A DNA stretch of 40,521 bases from Paraburkholderia tagetis (lineage in GTDB: Bacteria > Pseudomonadota > Gammaproteobacteria > Burkholderiales > Burkholderiaceae). The number at the start of each line of letters is the position of its first letter. Positions within the stretch are counted from its first letter, which is position 1. Below the pieces are notes generated by a model. It was not told where the DNA came from. It worked only from the letters and a program-made list of their open reading frames with translations, and ran no database searches. Position numbers and translations under genes: made by a program. The DNA is taken from NCBI RefSeq assembly GCF_022213065.1, contig NZ_JAKLJA010000053.1, positions 1-40,521 of the forward strand. Direction: 5' to 3'. Below, piece by piece: positions 16,197 to 24,728 of this stretch.

Positions 16197-17714
16197 ATGT
16201 TTGGCGAGAAGTTTCGGGATCGGCAAAAGCCGATGGTGCTCGTGCTGGGACTCGGCGAATCGGGGCTCGCGATGGCGCGCTGGTGTGCGCGCCATGGCTG
16301 CCGCCTGCGCGTCGCCGACACGCGCGAAGTCCCGCCCAATTTGCCCGAACTCGCCGCGCGCGGCATCGACGCGGACTTTGTCGGTGGCGCGTTCTCTACG
16401 GCGCTGCTCGAAGGCGTGGAGCTTGTCGCCATCAGCCCGGGCCTCTCGCCGCTGGCGGCAGACCTCGTGCCGCTGATCGCCGCCGCGCGCGAACGCGGCA
16501 TCGAAGTCTGGGGCGAGCTCGAACTCTTCGCGCAGGCGCTGCGCCATCTCGGCGAGAGCGGCTACGCGCCGAAGGTGCTCGCCATCACGGGCACCAACGG
16601 CAAGACCACCACCACGAGCCTGACGGGCATGCTCTGCGAACGCGCGGGCAAGCGCGTGGCCGTGGCGGGCAACATCAGCCCGGCGATGCTCGACAAGCTC
16701 GCCGAGGCCATCGACAACACGGCGCTGCCCGACGTCTGGGTGCTCGAACTTTCGAGCTTCCAACTGGAGACGGCGCACAGCTTCGCGCCCGACGCAGCGG
16801 CGATCCTCAATATCACGCAGGACCATCTCGACTGGCACGGCGGCATCGACGCCTACGCGGCCGCGAAGGGCCGCATCTTCGGCGCGCGGACCACGCGCGT
16901 GCTCAACCGCGACGACGCGCGTGTGATGTCGCTCGCGAGCGTTCAACAGAGTGGCGAGGCGAAGGTCGTGACCTTCGGCATCAATGAGCCGCAGCGCGAA
17001 GGCGACTATGGCGTCTCGCGCGACAACGGCATGCTGTGGCTCGTGGAGGCCCACGACCGCGACGCGACTGACGAGCCAGTCTCGCCACGCCGCCGCAAGC
17101 AGCTCGACGCCGCGCCCGTGAATCTCTCGATGAAGCGCCTGATGCCCGCGGACGCGCTGCGCATCCGTGGCCTGCACAACGCGGCGAACGCGCTCGCGGC
17201 ATTCGCGCTCGCGCGTGCGATCGATCTGGCGCCGGCAGCGCTGCTCCACGGCCTGCGCGAGTATCGCGGCGAGCCGCACCGCGTGGAGCTGATCGCGTCG
17301 ATCGACGGCATCGACTACGTGGACGACAGCAAGGGCACGAACGTCGGTGCGACGGTGGCGGCGCTCGACGGCCTCGCGCAGCGCGCGGTGCTGATCGCGG
17401 GCGGCGACGGCAAGGGTCAGGAATTCGAGCCGCTCGCGGCGCCGGTGTCGCGCTGGTGCCGTGCGGTGATGCTGATCGGCCGCGACGCGCCCCAGATTCG
17501 CGCAGCGCTCGAAAGCACGGGTGTTGCGCTCGCCAACCACGCCACGCTGGAAGAAGCCACGCGCGCGGCCACGGCACTCGCCGAGCCGGGCGACGTGGTG
17601 CTGCTCTCGCCGGCGTGTGCGAGCTTTGACATGTTCAAGGGCTACGCTCATCGCGCGGCGGTATTTCGCGACACGGTGGAAGAAATCGCCGCAGAACGGG
17701 GGACGATGATATGA
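16197..17714 (+). CDS. murD: UDP-N-acetylmuramoylalanine--D-glutamate ligase
   Basis: A 505-residue Mur ligase adding D-Glu to UDP-MurNAc-L-Ala. The N-terminal UDP-binding Rossmann segment is VLVLGLGESGLAMARW (14-29), the ATP loop is ITGTNGKTTTTSL near residue 130, and SSFQLE, ITQDHLDWH and YVDDSKGTNVGAT follow. It is longer than the ~440 residues of the E. coli enzyme, with extra charged sequence around residues 270-310 (HDRDATDEP, SPRRRKQL) between the central and C-terminal domains. GAAAGGGA precedes the ATG. The stop overlaps the ftsW start. Confidence 0.95.
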   Translation: MFGEKFRDRQKPMVLVLGLGESGLAMARWCARHGCRLRVADTREVPPNLPELAARGIDADFVGGAFSTALLEGVELVAISPGLSPLAADLVPLIAAARERGIEVWGELELFAQALRHLGESGYAPKVLAITGTNGKTTTTSLTGMLCERAGKRVAVAGNISPAMLDKLAEAIDNTALPDVWVLELSSFQLETAHSFAPDAAAILNITQDHLDWHGGIDAYAAAKGRIFGARTTRVLNRDDARVMSLASVQQSGEAKVVTFGINEPQREGDYGVSRDNGMLWLVEAHDRDATDEPVSPRRRKQLDAAPVNLSMKRLMPADALRIRGLHNAANALAAFALARAIDLAPAALLHGLREYRGEPHRVELIASIDGIDYVDDSKGTNVGATVAALDGLAQRAVLIAGGDGKGQEFEPLAAPVSRWCRAVMLIGRDAPQIRAALESTGVALANHATLEEATRAATALAEPGDVVLLSPACASFDMFKGYAHRAAVFRDTVEEIAAERGTMI

Positions 17715-19024
17715 GCTGGTCCGAACGTTTCGGCGCACGCGTGTCGCGCGATGCGAGCGGTGGCGCAAGCGACGCCCGTGGTGTCGGCGGTGTCGGCGGT
17801 GCCGGCGGTGTCGGTAGTGCCGCAAGCGGCGGCGCGCGCGCGCGTGGCATTTCGAGCGTCGTCAGCGGCGTGCGTCCGGCGCGCTCGCGCATGCTCGACT
17901 ACGACCACTCGCTGCTGTGGGCCGTGATTGCGCTGCTCGGCCTTGGCGTGGTGATGGTCTACTCGGCCTCGATCGCCATGCCCGATTCGCCGAAGTACGC
18001 CCAGTACCGCGACTATGCGTTTCTCGTGCGCCATCTCATCTCGCTCACGGTTGCCGCGATTGCAGCGCTGGTGGCGTTCCGCATTCCCATTTCCACGTGG
18101 GACCGCTACGCGCCCAAACTCTTTCTCATCGCCCTGGCGATGCTCGTGATCGTGCTGATTCCGCACGTCGGCAAGGGCGTGAACGGCGCGCGGCGCTGGA
18201 TTCCGCTCGGCATCACGAACATGCAGCCTTCGGAAATCATGAAGCTCGCGGTGACCATCTACGCCGCGAACTACACGGTGCGCAAGCAGGAATACATGCA
18301 CAGCTTCGCCAAGGGCTTCTTGCCGATGGCGTTTGCCGTGGGCGTGGTGGGCGCGCTGTTGCTGCTCGAGCCCGACATGGGCGCGTTCATGGTGATCGCC
18401 GCGATCGCGATGGGCGTGCTGTTCCTCGGCGGCGTGAACGGCAAGCTGTTCGGCGGCCTCGTGGCCACGGCCATCGGCACCTTCACGTTGCTCGTGTGGG
18501 CGTCGCCGTGGCGCCGGGAGCGGATTTTCGCGTACCTCGATCCGTGGGACGAGCGCTACGCACAGGGCAAGGCCTATCAGCTCACGCACTCGCTGATCGC
18601 ATTCGGTCGTGGCGAGTGGTTCGGCGTGGGTCTCGGCGGCAGTGTCGAGAAGCTCAACTATCTGCCCGAAGCGCACACCGACTTCATTCTTGCCGTGATC
18701 GGCGAGGAGCTGGGCTTCGTGGGCGTGCTGATCGTGATTCTGCTGTTCTACTGGATCGTGCGCCGCTCGTTTGAGATCGGCCGCCAGGCGCTCGCGCTCG
18801 ACCGCACGTTCGCGGGACTCATTGCCAAGGGCCTCGGCGTGTGGTTCGGCGCGCAGGCGTTCATCAACATGGGCGTGAATCTGGGCCTGCTGCCGACCAA
18901 GGGTCTTACGCTGCCGTTCGTGAGCTACGGCGGCTCCGGTATTTTGCTGAACTGTATTGCTATCGCGGTGCTGCTTCGCGTGGACTACGAGAACAGGGTA
19001 TTGATGCGCGGAGGCAAGGTATGA
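17711..19024 (+). CDS. ftsW: Lipid II polymerase FtsW (SEDS glycosyltransferase)
   Basis: A 437-residue multispanning SEDS protein that polymerises septal glycan with FtsI. About ten transmembrane helices start near residue 65. Family motifs: NGARRWIPLG, QPSEIMKL, the large periplasmic loop with GVGLGGSVEKLNYLPEAHTD, and LPFVSYGGSG near the C-terminus. The cytoplasmic N-terminus (~60 residues) is unusually Gly/Ala-rich, with an in-frame GVG-GVG-GAG-GVG run (24-35) encoded by a 9-bp tandem repeat. It starts in an ATGA overlap with murD. Confidence 0.95.
   Translation: MSWSERFGARVSRDASGGASDARGVGGVGGAGGVGSAASGGARARGISSVVSGVRPARSRMLDYDHSLLWAVIALLGLGVVMVYSASIAMPDSPKYAQYRDYAFLVRHLISLTVAAIAALVAFRIPISTWDRYAPKLFLIALAMLVIVLIPHVGKGVNGARRWIPLGITNMQPSEIMKLAVTIYAANYTVRKQEYMHSFAKGFLPMAFAVGVVGALLLLEPDMGAFMVIAAIAMGVLFLGGVNGKLFGGLVATAIGTFTLLVWASPWRRERIFAYLDPWDERYAQGKAYQLTHSLIAFGRGEWFGVGLGGSVEKLNYLPEAHTDFILAVIGEELGFVGVLIVILLFYWIVRRSFEIGRQALALDRTFAGLIAKGLGVWFGAQAFINMGVNLGLLPTKGLTLPFVSYGGSGILLNCIAIAVLLRVDYENRVLMRGGKV
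17780..17815 (+). repeat. Four tandem 9-bp units inside ftsW
   Basis: GGTGTCGGC (17780-17788), GGTGTCGGC (17789-17797), GGTGCCGGC (17798-17806) and GGTGTCGGT (17807-17815) encode a Gly-Val/Ala-Gly repeat in the cytoplasmic N-terminus. Unit length is a multiple of three, so copy changes would keep the frame. Confidence 0.93.
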
Positions 19025-20124
19025 CCCCTGCAACGCGCACGCTCATGGTGATGGCCGGCGGCACCGGGGGACATGTGTTCCCGGGGCTCGCCGTCGCGCA
19101 TCGCATGGAGCAGTGGGGCTGGCGCGTGGTGTGGCTCGGCAATCCCGCGGGCATGGAAGCGACGCTCGTGCCCAAGCACGGCATTCCGATGGAGTACGTG
19201 CGGTTTGGCGGCGTGCGCGGCAAGGGCCTCAAGACCAAGCTGATGCTGCCGTTGAACATGCTGCGCGCGTGCACGCAGAGCCTCGCGGCGCTGCGCCGCG
19301 TGAAGCCCGACGTCGTGCTCGGCATGGGCGGCTATATCACGTTCCCGGCGGGGGTGATGAGCGCGCTGTCGGGCCGCCCGCTCGTGCTGCACGAACAGAA
19401 TTCCATCGCGGGCCTCGCGAACAAGGTGCTCGCGAAGCTCGCGAAGCGCGTGCTCGTGGCATTCCCGGGCGCGTTGCCGCACGCCGAGTGGACCGGCAAC
19501 CCGATTCGCGAGGAACTCGAACACGTGGTGCAGCCGCAGGCGCGTTACGCACAGCGCAGCGGTCCGCTGCGCGTGCTGGTGGTGGGCGGCAGCCTCGGCG
19601 CGGCGGCGCTCAACGAAGTCGTGCCGCGTGCGCTCGCGCAACTCGCACCGGAAGGGCGTCCGCACGTGGTGCATCAGGCGGGCGCAAAGCATATCGACGC
19701 ATTGCGTCAGAACTACGTCGCTGCAGGACTCGAGCCGGGCGACACCGTGCAGCTCGTGCCGTTCATCGACGACATGGCAAGCGCTTACGAAAACGCGGAT
19801 CTCGTGATCTGCCGCTCGGGCGCAATGACGGTGGCCGAGATCGCGGCCGTGGGCGTGGCGGCGCTGTTCGTGCCGTTCCCCTACGCGGTCGACGACCACC
19901 AGACCACCAACGCGGCGTTTCTCGCGCAAGAGGGCGCGGCACGCGTGGTGCAGCAACGCGAGCTTTCGGCAGAGGCGCTCGCGGACTGGCTCAAGCAACA
20001 AACCCGAGCATCGCTCACAGACATGGCCGGGCGCGCCCGCGCGCTCGCAAAACCCGACGCCGCCGATCAGGTCGCGCGCATTTGCGCGGTCGTGGCGGGC
20101 GCCAGTCCGGGAGGAAAGCAATGA
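19021..20124 (+). CDS. murG: UDP-GlcNAc:lipid I N-acetylglucosaminyltransferase
   Basis: A 367-residue peripheral GT-B glycosyltransferase converting lipid I to lipid II on the inner face of the membrane. The N-terminal glycine-rich loop is G13-G-T-G-G-H18, followed by GMGGYITFPAG, HEQNSIAGLANK, TGNPIR, the second glycine loop VVGGSLGA, and the UDP-GlcNAc site CRSGAMTVAEIAA with VPFPYAVDDHQTTNA. The start is the ATG overlapping the ftsW stop (ATGA), and the end overlaps murC likewise. Longer upstream open sequence belongs to ftsW. Confidence 0.96.
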   Translation: MTPATRTLMVMAGGTGGHVFPGLAVAHRMEQWGWRVVWLGNPAGMEATLVPKHGIPMEYVRFGGVRGKGLKTKLMLPLNMLRACTQSLAALRRVKPDVVLGMGGYITFPAGVMSALSGRPLVLHEQNSIAGLANKVLAKLAKRVLVAFPGALPHAEWTGNPIREELEHVVQPQARYAQRSGPLRVLVVGGSLGAAALNEVVPRALAQLAPEGRPHVVHQAGAKHIDALRQNYVAAGLEPGDTVQLVPFIDDMASAYENADLVICRSGAMTVAEIAAVGVAALFVPFPYAVDDHQTTNAAFLAQEGAARVVQQRELSAEALADWLKQQTRASLTDMAGRARALAKPDAADQVARICAVVAGASPGGKQ

Positions 20125-21515
20125 AACACATCGTCAAACATATCCATTTCGTTGGCATCGGCGGCGCCGGCATGAGCGGGATCGCCGAAGTGCTCGTCAA
20201 TCTCGGCTATCACGTGAGCGGCTCGGACCTCACGAAGAACGCAGTCACCGACCGCCTCGCCGCGCTCGGCGCGCGCATCGCGATCGGCCATGACGCGGAG
20301 AACATCGAAGGTGCGAACGCGGTGGTCGTCTCCACCGCAGTGCGCAGCGACAACCCCGAAGTGCTGGCGGCGCGCCATCGACGCATCCCGATCGTGCCGC
20401 GCGCGGTCATGCTTGCGGAGCTGATGCGCCTGAAGCAAGGCATCGCGATCGCGGGCACGCACGGCAAGACCACCACCACGTCGCTCGTCGCGAGCGTGCT
20501 GGCGGCCGGCGGGCTCGACCCGACCTTCGTGATCGGCGGACGCCTGATTAGCGCGGGCGCGAACGCGCGTCTCGGCACGGGCGATTTCATCGTGGCGGAA
20601 GCCGACGAATCGGACGCATCGTTCCTGAATCTGTTCCCGGTGATCGAAGTCATCACGAACATCGACGCCGACCATATGGACACCTACGGGCACGACTTCG
20701 CGCGCCTGAAGCAGGCGTTCATCGAATTCACGCACCGTCTGCCGTTCTACGGCATCGCAGTGCTTTGCGTCGACGACCCGAACGTGAAGGAAATCCTGCC
20801 GTTCGTCTCGAAGCCGATCATCCGCTACGGTTTTGCGTCCGATGCGCAGGTGCGCGCGGTCAACGTGATGGCGCGCGACGGCAAGATGTACTTCACGGCG
20901 ATGCGCGAAGACGCGCCTTCGATCGACATCGTGTTGAACCTTCCGGGCACGCACAATGTCCAGAACGCACTGGCCGCAATTGCGATCGCGACCGAGCTCG
21001 AAGTGAAGGACTCGGACATCCAGCGCGCGCTCGCGGAATTCAACGGCGTGGGCCGACGTTTCCAGCGATATGGCGAGATTCCGGTCAACGGCGGCGGCAC
21101 CTATACGTTGATCGACGATTACGGTCATCACCCGGTGGAAATGGCCGCGACGATCGCGGCGGCGCGCGGTGCGTTCCCCGAGCGCCGCCTCGTGCTGGCA
21201 TTCCAGCCGCACCGCTACACGCGCACGCGTGACTGTTTCGAAGATTTCGTGCGGGTGCTCTCGACTGTCGATGCGCTCGTGCTGACCGATGTGTACGCAG
21301 CGGGCGAAGCGCCGATCGTGGCCGCCGACGGCCGCGCGCTCGCACGCGCGATCCGCGTGGCGGGCAAGGTCGAGCCGGTGTTCGTGGAAACGGTGGATGA
21401 AGTGCCGGACGCGCTGGCCGCGGTGGTCCGCGACGGCGACGTGGTGATTACGATGGGTGCGGGTTCGATCGGCGGTGTGCCGGGCCGGATCGCGCAACAG
21501 GAACAAAAGGCGTGA
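20121..21515 (+). CDS. murC: UDP-N-acetylmuramate--L-alanine ligase
   Basis: A 464-residue Mur ligase adding the first amino acid, L-Ala, to UDP-MurNAc. UDP-binding GIGGAGMSGIAEV lies at 12-24, the ATP loop AGTHGKTTTTSLV near 111-123, then EADESDASFL, ITNIDADHMD, GTHNVQNALAA and DDYGHHPVEMAATI. The ATG at 20121 has a strong GGGAGGAAA upstream and overlaps the murG stop. The rest of the long open frame to its left is a murG shadow. Confidence 0.96.
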   Translation: MKHIVKHIHFVGIGGAGMSGIAEVLVNLGYHVSGSDLTKNAVTDRLAALGARIAIGHDAENIEGANAVVVSTAVRSDNPEVLAARHRRIPIVPRAVMLAELMRLKQGIAIAGTHGKTTTTSLVASVLAAGGLDPTFVIGGRLISAGANARLGTGDFIVAEADESDASFLNLFPVIEVITNIDADHMDTYGHDFARLKQAFIEFTHRLPFYGIAVLCVDDPNVKEILPFVSKPIIRYGFASDAQVRAVNVMARDGKMYFTAMREDAPSIDIVLNLPGTHNVQNALAAIAIATELEVKDSDIQRALAEFNGVGRRFQRYGEIPVNGGGTYTLIDDYGHHPVEMAATIAAARGAFPERRLVLAFQPHRYTRTRDCFEDFVRVLSTVDALVLTDVYAAGEAPIVAADGRALARAIRVAGKVEPVFVETVDEVPDALAAVVRDGDVVITMGAGSIGGVPGRIAQQEQKA

Positions 21516-21520
21516 GTGAC

Positions 21521-22474
21521 ATGAGCAGTATCGATTCCAGATTCGATCCGAAGCAGTTCGGCAAGGTTGCGGTGCTGTTCGGCGGCGTGTCCGCCGAGCG
21601 CGAGGTGTCGCTCAAGTCGGGCACGCTGGTGCTTCAGGCGCTCAAGAGCGCGGGCATCGACGCGCATCCGTTCGATCCGTCCGAGCGGCCGCTTTCGGCG
21701 CTCAAGGACGAAGGCTTCGTGCGCGCGTTCAACGCGCTGCATGGCGGCTACGGCGAGAACGGCCAGATCCAGGGCGCGCTCGACTTCTACGGCATCCGCT
21801 ATACGGGCACCGGCGTGCTCGGCTCGGCGCTCGGCCTCGACAAGTTCCGCAGCAAGCTCGTGTGGCAGCAGCTTGGCATTCCCACGCCGCCGTTCGTCGC
21901 GGTGCTGCGTGGCGATGACTACGCTGCGCAGGCCCCTGCGATCGTCGCGAAGCTCGGCTTGCCGCTCTTCGTGAAACCGGCGAGCGAAGGCTCGAGCGTC
22001 GCGGTCATCAAGGTGAAGAAGGCGGAAGAACTCGTGCCTGCGATCGAAGAAGCCGCGCAGCACGACAAGATCGTGCTGGTGGAGAAGAGCATCGAAGGCG
22101 GCGGCGAGTACACCGCGTGCGTCGCCGGCGACCTGGACCTGCCGATCATCAAGATCGTGCCGGCGGGCGAGTTCTACGACTATGACGCGAAGTACATCCT
22201 CGACACCACGCAGTACCTGATTCCGTGCGGCGTGGCGCCGGAAAAAGAAGCGGAGCTCAAGAAGATCGCGCGCCGCGCGTTCGACGTGCTCGGCTGCACC
22301 GATTGGGGCCGCGCCGATTTCATGATGGACGGCGAGGGCAATCCGTATTTCCTGGAAGTGAACACGGCGCCGGGCATGACCGATCACTCGCTGCCGCCGA
22401 AGGCCGCGCGCGCGGTGGGCATCGAGTACCGCGACCTCGTGGTGCAAGTGCTCGCGCTCACGCTGAAGGATTGA
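21521..22474 (+). CDS. ddl: D-alanine--D-alanine ligase
   Basis: A 317-residue ATP-grasp ligase making the dipeptide that MurF attaches. Motifs: VLFGGVSAEREVSL (phosphate loop), HGGYGENGQIQGAL, the ATP-grasp lysine in VKPASEGSSVAV, VEKSIEGGGEYT, and the metal-binding C-terminus FLEVNTAPGMTDHSL. The start is uncertain: a GTG at 21512 overlaps the murC stop (GTGA), and an ATG at 21521 matches the usual family N-terminus (MSSIDS) with AAGG ~12 bp upstream. I prefer the ATG. A 60-bp gap precedes ftsQ. Confidence 0.94.
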   Translation: MSSIDSRFDPKQFGKVAVLFGGVSAEREVSLKSGTLVLQALKSAGIDAHPFDPSERPLSALKDEGFVRAFNALHGGYGENGQIQGALDFYGIRYTGTGVLGSALGLDKFRSKLVWQQLGIPTPPFVAVLRGDDYAAQAPAIVAKLGLPLFVKPASEGSSVAVIKVKKAEELVPAIEEAAQHDKIVLVEKSIEGGGEYTACVAGDLDLPIIKIVPAGEFYDYDAKYILDTTQYLIPCGVAPEKEAELKKIARRAFDVLGCTDWGRADFMMDGEGNPYFLEVNTAPGMTDHSLPPKAARAVGIEYRDLVVQVLALTLKD

Positions 22475-22534
22475 ACCGCTAAGCAATCTCTGACTAACGA
22501 ATTGCAGTCCGTGCATTGAATCGACAATCTCGAC

Positions 22535-23290
22535 ATGTGGAATAACGTACGCCAGCTCAATCTCGCCGCCAACGCGTTGCACGCGCTGCTCGTGCTCGCG
22601 CTCCTGGCGGCTGGCGGCTACTGGCTCGTGCAGCGCCCGAATTTCGCGCTGCGCGAGATCCGCATCGAGGGCGACACCGAGCACATCAACGAACCGACCG
22701 TGCGCGCGAGCGTGGTCGGGCGCCTGAAGGGCAACTTCTTCACGGTGAACCTGGATGCCGCGCGCGCCGCGTTCGAGCAGATGCCGTGGGTGCGCCATGC
22801 AAGCGTGCGCCGCGTCTGGCCGAATGCGCTTGCGGTGAATCTCGAAGAGTACAAGCCGCTTGGCACGTGGGGTAGCGACCAGCTCGTGAGCACCGATGGC
22901 GAGCTGTTCACCGCGAACCAGGGCGAGCTCGACGAAGACCTGCCCGCGTTCGATGGTCCGGACGGCACCGCGCCCGAAGTGGTCGCGCGCTATCGTGATT
23001 TCCAGAAGTGGTTCGCGCCACTGGGCCTCGACCCGGAAGAGGTGATGCTCTCGCCGCGCTACGCGTGGACGGTGAAGCTCTCGAACGGCATGCAGGTGGA
23101 ACTCGGACGCGAGCGCAATGCCACCACGCTTGCTGAGCGCACGCACCGGCTCATCGTGGCATGGACGCCGCTCACGCAACGTTGGGGGAAAGAGATCGAA
23201 TATGCGGACCTGCGTTATCCGAACGGTTTTGCCATTCGGGCGGCCGGCATGCGCTTCATCAGCGACACGCCGACTCCGGGGAAGAAGTAA
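22535..23290 (+). CDS. ftsQ: Cell division protein FtsQ
   Basis: A 251-residue bitopic divisome protein recruiting FtsL/FtsB. A short cytoplasmic tail is followed by a membrane helix (ALHALLVLALLAAGGYWLV, ~15-33) and a periplasmic POTRA domain (FALREIRIEGDTEHIN to about residue 105, ending NLEEYKPLGTW). The beta domain follows, with WTVKLSNGMQVELGRE. It lacks the long cytoplasmic tail seen in some relatives. No strong Shine-Dalgarno precedes the ATG. ftsA begins 27 bp downstream. Confidence 0.94.
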   Translation: MWNNVRQLNLAANALHALLVLALLAAGGYWLVQRPNFALREIRIEGDTEHINEPTVRASVVGRLKGNFFTVNLDAARAAFEQMPWVRHASVRRVWPNALAVNLEEYKPLGTWGSDQLVSTDGELFTANQGELDEDLPAFDGPDGTAPEVVARYRDFQKWFAPLGLDPEEVMLSPRYAWTVKLSNGMQVELGRERNATTLAERTHRLIVAWTPLTQRWGKEIEYADLRYPNGFAIRAAGMRFISDTPTPGKK

Positions 23291-23317
23291 CAGCACATCA
23301 CACGCAACGAGCACGAT

Positions 23318-24550
23318 ATGAGTAAAGACTATAAGGATCTGCTGGTCAGCCTCGACATCGGGACAGCGAAGGTGGTGGCCATCGTCGCCGAAATGAAGGG
23401 CGATGGTCACTACGAGGTGATCGGCCTTGGCCAGAGCGAATCGAAGGGTCTCAAGAAGGGTGTGGTGGTGAACATCGAGGCCACGGTGCAGTCTATCCAG
23501 CGCGCGCTCGAAGAAGCGGAACTCATGGCCGACTGCAAGATCACTAATGTGTTCACCGGCATCGCAGGTAGCCATATCCGCAGCTTCAATTCGAGCGGGA
23601 TGGTCGCCATCAAGGAAAAGGAAGTCACGCAAACGGATGTCGCGCGCGTGATCGAAACGGCGAAGGCGATCAACATCCCGACCGACCAGCAGGTGCTGCA
23701 TATCCTCACGCAGGAATTCATCATCGACGGTCAGGAAGATGTGCGCGAGCCGATCGGCATGAGCGGCATCCGCCTCGAAGTGAAGGTGCACATCGTCACG
23801 GGCGCCGTGAGTGCGGCGCAGAACATCGTTAAGTGCGTGCGCCGCTGCGGTCTGGAAGTGAACGATCTGGTTTTGCAACCGCTGGCGTCGTCGCTGGCGG
23901 TGCTCACCGACGACGAGAAGGAACTCGGCGTGGTGCTGGTGGATGTGGGCGGCGGCACGACCGACATCGCGATCTTCAGCGAAGGCGCGATCCGCCACAC
24001 CGCGGTGATTCCGATCGCGGGCGATCAGGTGACGAGCGACATCGCCATGGCGCTGCGCACGCCCACGCCCGACGCGGAAGACATCAAGGTGGGCTACGGC
24101 ATCGCGAAGCAGGCGCTCGCCGATCCCGACGAAATGATCGAGGTGCCGGGGCTGGGCGAGCGCGGTCCGCGCACGCTGTCGCGCCAGGCGCTGGCGGCCG
24201 TGATCGAGCCGCGCGTGGAAGAGCTGTTCTCGCTCGTGCAGCAGGTGGTGCGCGAGTCGGGTTATGAAGAGTTGCTGAGTTCGGGCGTCGTGCTCACGGG
24301 CGGCGCCGCGATGATGCCGGGCATGGTGGAGCTCGGCGAAGACATCTTCTTGAAGCCGGTGCGCATTGGCGTGCCGGAGTACGCGGGCGGTCTCGCCGAC
24401 GTCGTGCGCAATCCGCGCTATTCGACGGCGATGGGGCTGCTCGTTGAGGGCCGCGCGCAGCGTATGCGCGGTCGCAAGGTTGCCGTGCAGTCGGGGTCGA
24501 TGGGGCAGGTCTTCTCACGCATGAAAGACTGGTTCCTCGGCAACTTCTGA
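23318..24550 (+). CDS. ftsA: Cell division protein FtsA
   Basis: A 410-residue actin-like ATPase that tethers FtsZ to the membrane. The phosphate-1 motif is VSLDIGTAKVVAI (10-22), the 1C subdomain spans roughly 85-165, the phosphate-2 motif is VVLVDVGGGTTDIA near 204-217, and the adenosine motif is GVVLTGGAAMMPGM. The C-terminal amphipathic membrane-targeting helix MGQVFSRMKDWFLGNF is intact. It lies between ftsQ and ftsZ as in most proteobacteria. Confidence 0.96.
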   Translation: MSKDYKDLLVSLDIGTAKVVAIVAEMKGDGHYEVIGLGQSESKGLKKGVVVNIEATVQSIQRALEEAELMADCKITNVFTGIAGSHIRSFNSSGMVAIKEKEVTQTDVARVIETAKAINIPTDQQVLHILTQEFIIDGQEDVREPIGMSGIRLEVKVHIVTGAVSAAQNIVKCVRRCGLEVNDLVLQPLASSLAVLTDDEKELGVVLVDVGGGTTDIAIFSEGAIRHTAVIPIAGDQVTSDIAMALRTPTPDAEDIKVGYGIAKQALADPDEMIEVPGLGERGPRTLSRQALAAVIEPRVEELFSLVQQVVRESGYEELLSSGVVLTGGAAMMPGMVELGEDIFLKPVRIGVPEYAGGLADVVRNPRYSTAMGLLVEGRAQRMRGRKVAVQSGSMGQVFSRMKDWFLGNF

Positions 24551-24728
24551 TGCAGTGGCTGGTGCAGCGATTAATCAATGCAGTGAATAACGCAGTGACC
24601 CGTGTGTAAGGGTAAGAGCAGAGACCGATTTAGCGCTGGTGCCGGCGGCTGGCGCGCAGGAGTGGGTTGCCCGACTCACCCCTGAATAACGGCCGAGGTG
24701 CGGATATCTTTTTCTTGACGGAGGCAAC
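24551..24728 (+). other. ftsA-ftsZ intergenic leader
   Basis: This 178-bp gap is larger than any other inside the cluster. A bulged hairpin, GAGT-GGG / CCC-G-ACTC (24660-24677) with a TTG loop, sits ~50 bp before ftsZ. GGAGG at 24719-24723 is its ribosome binding site. A separate ftsZ promoter could lie here, but I see no convincing -35/-10 pair. Confidence 0.5.

Noticed and set aside
21215..23998. A 927-codon minus-strand frame across murC, ddl, ftsQ and ftsA
   Set aside because: It crosses four certain genes and their junctions; composition (Arg/His/Ala-rich) is typical of a GC-bias shadow.
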